Part shown: in pieces, positions 60,371 to 64,000 of the stretch | Layout of the letters: each line of letters opens with the position of its first letter | How positions within the stretch are numbered: position 1 is the stretch's first letter | NCBI RefSeq assembly: GCF_007981265.1 | Contig: NZ_CP034363.1 | Span: 992,001 to 1,056,000 of the forward strand | Source of the DNA: Pantoea sp. CCBC3-3-1 | GTDB taxonomy: Bacteria > Pseudomonadota > Gammaproteobacteria > Enterobacterales > Enterobacteriaceae | Direction of reading: 5' to 3' | Length of the DNA: 64,000 nt | Position numbers and translations under genes: made by a program | Notes under the pieces: generated by a model | The model's database searches: none | Told to the model about the DNA's origin: nothing | Seen by the model: the letters and a program-made list of their open reading frames with translations, nothing else

Positions 60371-60628
60371 ATGGCATTTCTGTCTTCAGACAAAACCCCT
60401 TTTTTAATTATTGGGGTAGGTCTCATTTTTTCCGGTACATTGCCTGGTGGACCAACTCTGCTTTCGCCAAAGTTTTTGTGCATTTACTTTTTTGTTTTTC
60501 TGGCCGTTGTCTTTTATATATGGTTAGCTATCAGTAGTGGAGAAAAGAGCAGAATAATACTGGCTTGTGTAATTAGCGCACTGTCGTTAGTTTTGTTACC
60601 CATGATAAAAATACATTTTAGCAAGTGA
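60371..60628 (+). CDS. Small membrane protein, candidate immunity to the microcin
   Basis: An 85-residue protein with three hydrophobic segments ('LIIGVGLIFSGTLPGG', 'FFVFLAVVFYIWLAI', 'IILACVISALSLVLLP'), a size and layout like known microcin immunity proteins. It starts 20 bp after the intact microcin gene behind GGGGAGAG and ends at a strong terminator, so the two are probably co-transcribed. Immunity genes usually precede the precursor; here it follows, so the assignment is inferred. Confidence 0.55.
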   Translation: MAFLSSDKTPFLIIGVGLIFSGTLPGGPTLLSPKFLCIYFFVFLAVVFYIWLAISSGEKSRIILACVISALSLVLLPMIKIHFSK

Positions 60629-60634
60629 TTTTTC

Positions 60635-60660
60635 AGCCCTTCCTTATGGGAAGGGCTTTT
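60635..60660 (+). terminator. Terminator after the microcin/immunity pair
   Basis: Perfect 9-bp stem AGCCCTTCC (60635-60643) and GGAAGGGCT (60649-60657), then TTT. Ends the short microcin transcript. Confidence 0.8.
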
Positions 60661-60790
60661 AAATATATTCAAAAGGGATGTCGCTATGTATCGATAATAT
60701 TTTTTTGAGGTGAAGAATATAATTACTTTCCAATACTAATGCCTGTATTCACTTTCCATTTTTATTTCGTCAAGCAGAAAGGGGTTTCTC

Positions 60791-61547
60791 ATGCGGGTTC
60801 TGTTTATTGGCCCTCCTTTGTATGGCCTGTTGTATCCAATACTTTCTCTTGCCCAAGGTTTCCGTGCACAGGGCCATGAGGTAGTAATTGCAAGCGCAGG
60901 AAAATTTGCGCAGAAGGCAGCGGAGGCTGGCCTTATAACATTTGATGCCGCGCCCGAACTTGATTCAGAAGCGCAATATCAAGATCGTGAAGAGATACAT
61001 ACGCAAAAAGAACAATTTAGTGGGAAACTTCTCTTTTTTTGGTAATGAGATGGCTGACCGTCTGATTGAATTCGCAGGCCACTGGCGGCCCGACCTGATC
61101 GTCTACCCGCCGCCTGGCGTACTGGGACCGTTGATTGGGGCAAAATTCGGTATTCCCGTGGTGATGCAAACGGTTGGATTTGCCCACACCCCGTTGCATA
61201 TAAACGTGGATTCAGCCCATGAAGCGGATGCCGAAATTATTTTACATCTCTCCCTCAATTCGCGCGCAGCTCTGCGCAAGCTGCCAACAAATGTACGGCT
61301 GGTCGACTGAATCCCGCAAATCGTTTTTGGTCAGGGAGCCGATCGTCCTGTTAATGCTCGGGCTGTGGTGGATCGAGGATGCGGCATCATTCCTGAGGAG
61401 GATGGATTGACAACGCAAATGATCAACGCATTCCTGAATAATGGTGCGCTGCGAACCGCTTCAGCACAGATCGCAGCGGAGATGGCGACGCAGGCCACGC
61501 CTGCCGAAGTTGCTGCCATGCTTGTCACCAGACTCAAAAAGGGCTGA
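60791..61547 (+). pseudogene. IroB/MceC-type enterobactin glucosyltransferase, decayed
   Basis: Four pieces in order match the IroB/MceC family: 'MRVLFIGPPLYGLLYPILSL', 'GNEMADRLIEFAGHWRPDLI', 'DAEIILHLSLNSRAALRKLP', and 'QIVFGQGADRPVNARAVVDR' to the C-terminal 'RLKKG'. A frameshift lies at ~61005-61020. An internal deletion at ~61205 removes about 100 codons. A second deletion at ~61309 joins a Trp codon to a Gly codon as an in-frame TGA. IroB-type enzymes C-glucosylate enterobactin; MceC does this for microcin E492. The gene cannot make active enzyme. Confidence 0.78.
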
Positions 61548-61680
61548 TGGCGACAAACTGGTACCGGCATGCATCGGGACGAGGATCGCTTTGGTTTCGT
61601 TTAGGGTCAGTTCGGCATCCAGCCATTGCTTTATTATGACAGTCCCACATAGCTATCTTTTCCAGTCATGCAGGACGTCC

Positions 61681-62625
61681 TCAGGAGAAAGCCGTACCGC
61701 TAAGACGAGCCGCAGCCACATCGGCCAGCACGGACAGCGCCAGCGAATTAGCATCGCGTGCTTTAGGGAAGATGCCGATCGGCGCTTTGATCCTGTCTGT
61801 ATCCTGGGCCCGCCAGCCAAGTTCGTGAAGCTTCTGTACGCGCCTGCCGTGAGTTTTTCTGCTGCCCAGCGCGCCGATATAAAAAGGCGTCGCGGCCAGC
61901 GCGGCCTGTAACACCGGCAGTTCGCGATCGAGGTCATGATCGAGCAGAATGACCGCCGTATCGGCATCGATTTGCACAGGAATGGGCAAACGGAAGTCGT
62001 TAAGATGGACTTCATAGCCTGCGGCCTGCGCGACTCTGGCCGCCGCTTGCGCTTCTACTGAACGGCCACAAATAACGAGCCGTGTGCGAGGGCGGTAGCG
62101 GACTTCGAAATCTGCGCCGTTCAGGCCACTTTCACGCGTGGGAAACAGGCTGCGCAGCGTCTGCGACTGCGGGTTATAGGCCAGTCCCGCGCAGCGTCGC
62201 TGTTCCAGCGTGTTCAGCACCGACAGTAAGGGCTGTGCCGAACGCAGTTTATGAATGCTCAGGGTGATGCCGCCGCCGCAGGGCAGCACGATGTCAAACC
62301 AGGGCGATCCTTCGCCATAGATCACCGTGCGATCCTGACCGGAACTTATCACTGCCAGCGCTTCAAAAGCCGCTGCGGACTCTATGCATCCGCCCGAGAC
62401 AAAGCCGCAATACAGCCCATCTTCGCGCACGGCCATTTGCGCACCCAGCGGCCGGGGTGCGCCGCCCCGAATTTCAGTCAGCGTGACGAGAGCGGCTGCC
62501 ATACCCAACTTAAGGGCGTCAGCAGCAAAGCGCAGGATTTCCACGCTGTCGTCGGTTAAAAATGCCTGCTCCGGCGAGGCGTGAGCCTGACTTGTTTGTG
62601 CGATACAGGAGAATTGTTGCAGCAC
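61681..62625 (-). CDS. paoD: Molybdenum-cofactor chaperone PaoD (XdhC family)
   Basis: A 314-residue XdhC/CoxI-family protein. The N-terminal XdhC motif is 'VTLTEIRGGAPRPLGAQMAV', followed by 'GFVSGGCIESAAAFEAL', and a C-terminal Rossmann-like domain has 'LVICGRSVEAQAAARVAQ' and 'YIGALGSRKTHGRRVQ'. It matures and inserts the molybdopterin-cytosine cofactor into the PaoABC aldehyde oxidoreductase. A GTG start follows AAGGAT. An intercistronic hairpin (AACCGGCAG/CTGCCGGTT, 62691-62713) separates it from paoC. Confidence 0.85.
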   Translation of the reverse strand: MLQQFSCIAQTSQAHASPEQAFLTDDSVEILRFAADALKLGMAAALVTLTEIRGGAPRPLGAQMAVREDGLYCGFVSGGCIESAAAFEALAVISSGQDRTVIYGEGSPWFDIVLPCGGGITLSIHKLRSAQPLLSVLNTLEQRRCAGLAYNPQSQTLRSLFPTRESGLNGADFEVRYRPRTRLVICGRSVEAQAAARVAQAAGYEVHLNDFRLPIPVQIDADTAVILLDHDLDRELPVLQAALAATPFYIGALGSRKTHGRRVQKLHELGWRAQDTDRIKAPIGIFPKARDANSLALSVLADVAAARLSGTAFS

Positions 62626-62720
62626 CGTTTTCTATCCTTATATAAGCTTTTGCTGGTGTTTCTCGTGCCACCACGACGTCAACAACCTCAAACCGGCAGT
62701 TCTGCTGCCGGTTGCCGGGG

Positions 62721-64000
62721 TTAAACCAGTTCAGGCAAGGCTTTCAGCAGTTTATCGAGCGTGATGGGATAGTCCCGCACCCGAACGCCCGTTGCGTTAT
62801 AAATAGCGTTAGCAATAGCCGCGCTAACGCCACACAGGCCCAGCTCGCCTACGCCTTTTGCTTTCATCGGTGACGAAACTGGATCGGTATCCTCCAGAAA
62901 AATCACCTCCTGCTCAGGGATATCGGCATGCACCGGCACTTCATAACCCGCCATATCGTGGTTAACGAAGTACCCCAGCCGCGTATCAACGGCCAGTTCT
63001 TCCATCAGCGCACCGCCCAGCCCCATCGTCATCGCGCCAATCACCTGGCTGCGGGCCGTTTTGGGATTGAGTATTCGACCTGCCGCACATACTGCCAGCA
63101 TGCGGCGAACGCGCACTTCTCCGGTCGCGATGTCCACGCCCACCTCAACAAAATGCCCGGCGAAGGTGGACTGCTGGAATTTTTCCGCCAGATCGCCAAA
63201 TTCGATAGCATCCTCGGCGGTTAACGTTCCCTCTGAAGTGGCATCAGTAAGAGCAGCGCTGCGATCGCCTGCCTGAATTTTCCCGTCGGCAAACGTTGCC
63301 TTAGCCGGATCGAAACCCAGCTTTTTCGCCACCGCTTCACGCAGGCTGACGCAGGCGGCATAAACACCCGCCGTCGAGCTGTTCGCTCCCCATTGCCCGC
63401 CTGAACCGGCGGAAACCGGAAAGTCAGAATCTCCCAGCCGCACCACAACGTTTTCCAGCGGCACGCCCATCATTTCGGCTGCCGTTTGCGCCAGAATCGT
63501 ATAGCTGCCCGTGCCGATATCGGTCATATCCGTTTCGACCGTCACCACGCCCGCAGCGTCCAGATGGACGCGAGCGCCGGACTTCATCACCAGATTGTTA
63601 CGAAAGCCGGCCGCCACGCCCATTCCTACCAGCCAGCGGCCGTCTTTTACCTGGGCAGGTTTGGCGTTACGACGGCTCCAGCCAAAATGCTCTGCACCGG
63701 TGCGCAGGCACTCCACCAGCTGGCGGCGCGAGAAAGGGCGCTCCGGATTGGCGGGATCGACCTGGGTGTCATTGAGGATGCGGAACTCGACCGGATCCAG
63801 GCCCGCTTTCTCCGCCATCTCATCAATGGCGATTTCCAGAACCATTAGCCCCGGCGCTTCGCCGGGCGCGCGCATGGCATTGCCTTCCGGCAGATCGAGC
63901 TCTGCCAGCCGCAATCCGGTAAACCGGTTAGCCCCTGCGTAAAGGAGCTGAGTCTGCTGAACCGCCGTCTCCGGCTGACCTTCCGGCAGATTACCGGACC
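62721..64000 (-). CDS. paoC: Aldehyde oxidoreductase molybdenum subunit PaoC, C-terminal part
   Basis: The C-terminal ~426 residues of a xanthine-oxidase-family molybdenum subunit; the N-terminal part lies beyond the window. The frame is open to the right edge. Motifs are 'NAMRAPGEAPGLMVLEIA', 'TDMTDIGTGSYTILAQ', 'GSGGQWGANSSTAGV' and the catalytic Glu in 'KAKGVGELGLCG'. With paoD behind it, it matches PaoC (YagR), which detoxifies aromatic aldehydes in the periplasm, rather than a purine dehydrogenase. Confidence 0.85.
   Translation of the reverse strand, partial: SGNLPEGQPETAVQQTQLLYAGANRFTGLRLAELDLPEGNAMRAPGEAPGLMVLEIAIDEMAEKAGLDPVEFRILNDTQVDPANPERPFSRRQLVECLRTGAEHFGWSRRNAKPAQVKDGRWLVGMGVAAGFRNNLVMKSGARVHLDAAGVVTVETDMTDIGTGSYTILAQTAAEMMGVPLENVVVRLGDSDFPVSAGSGGQWGANSSTAGVYAACVSLREAVAKKLGFDPAKATFADGKIQAGDRSAALTDATSEGTLTAEDAIEFGDLAEKFQQSTFAGHFVEVGVDIATGEVRVRRMLAVCAAGRILNPKTARSQVIGAMTMGLGGALMEELAVDTRLGYFVNHDMAGYEVPVHADIPEQEVIFLEDTDPVSSPMKAKGVGELGLCGVSAAIANAIYNATGVRVRDYPITLDKLLKALPELV

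Noticed and set aside
62721..64000. Xanthine dehydrogenase of the purine pathway
   Set aside because: The sequence and the following XdhC-type gene fit PaoC-PaoD; distance from the hpx genes also argues against a purine role.

Overview
The window is chromosomal DNA of an enteric gamma-proteobacterium (order Enterobacterales). The block fadE-lpcA-yafJ-yafK-dinB-pepD-gpt-frsA-crl-porin-proB-proA-tRNA-Thr (about 40.0-55.0 kb) has the E. coli order and direction, but the proteins differ enough that it is not E. coli. The accessory loci (Klebsiella-type hpx purine genes, a Klebsiella-type cut microcompartment) fit a Klebsiella/Raoultella-like or Erwinia/Pantoea-like relative. The genus cannot be settled by eye.

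Layout. 0-10.1 kb: hpx purine-nitrogen genes. hpxWXY run left (hpxY is cut by the window edge). hpxU encodes the repressor. An ABC importer followed by hpxJ-hpxK-hpxQ-hpxT runs right from a sigma54-type promoter with an upstream NtrC-type site. 10.3-13.0 kb: a uric acid/xanthine-type permease that has lost its C-terminus, joined to a PTS-responsive regulator that has lost its N-terminal DNA-binding part. This looks like a deletion scar. 13.1-17.6 kb: a beta-glucoside-type PTS operon (fused IIBC, family 1 6-phospho-glycosidase, free IIB, IIA) plus an exported histidine phosphatase. 17.6-28.4 kb, leftward: a complete type II choline trimethylamine-lyase microcompartment: three near-identical hexameric shell proteins, aldehyde dehydrogenase, pentameric vertex protein, alcohol dehydrogenase, two-part CutC, activase CutD, a Lys-rich shell protein, PduL, a frameshifted flavoprotein-like gene and two SMR transporters. 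28.9-30.2 kb: a membrane-bound winged-helix regulator with a FidL-like partner. 30.5-37.0 kb: methionine salvage (yafV, ybdL, mtnBCD, mtnA, mtnK) with two MetJ boxes. 37.5-39.9 kb: a secreted metzincin-type protease with lectin-like and chitin-binding-like ends. 40.0-55.0 kb: the conserved core block, with a LysE-type exporter inserted between proA and tRNA-Thr.

Downstream of tRNA-Thr(CGU) is an island without an integrase (55.0-61.6 kb): a PhzF-type protein, a DHDPS-family lyase, an XRE-cupin regulator, a B3/B4-domain protein, yajD, and then an AT-rich decayed microcin locus. The locus holds an intact class II microcin precursor with a 15-residue Gly-Ala leader and a Ser-rich C-terminus like that of siderophore microcins. 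It also holds a second precursor whose leader is frameshifted, two small membrane proteins that may be immunity proteins, the last ~110 residues of a CvaB-type exporter, and a multiply deleted IroB/MceC-type glucosyltransferase pseudogene. This combination points to a formerly complete siderophore-microcin system and is the most novel feature of the window. The right end (61.7-64.0 kb) carries paoD and the C-terminal part of paoC for a periplasmic-type molybdenum aldehyde oxidoreductase.

How the parts connect. hpxT and hpxQ make S-allantoin from 5-hydroxyisourate. HpxK, HpxJ, HpxXY and HpxW release nitrogen from allantoate down to oxalate, under nitrogen control and the allantoate-responsive repressor HpxU. 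In the cut organelle, CutC splits choline to trimethylamine and acetaldehyde, which CutF, CutO and PduL convert to acetyl-CoA, ethanol and acetyl phosphate. The mtn genes recycle methylthioribose to the 2-oxo acid that YbdL aminates to methionine. All calls are from reading the sequence; no database search was run.
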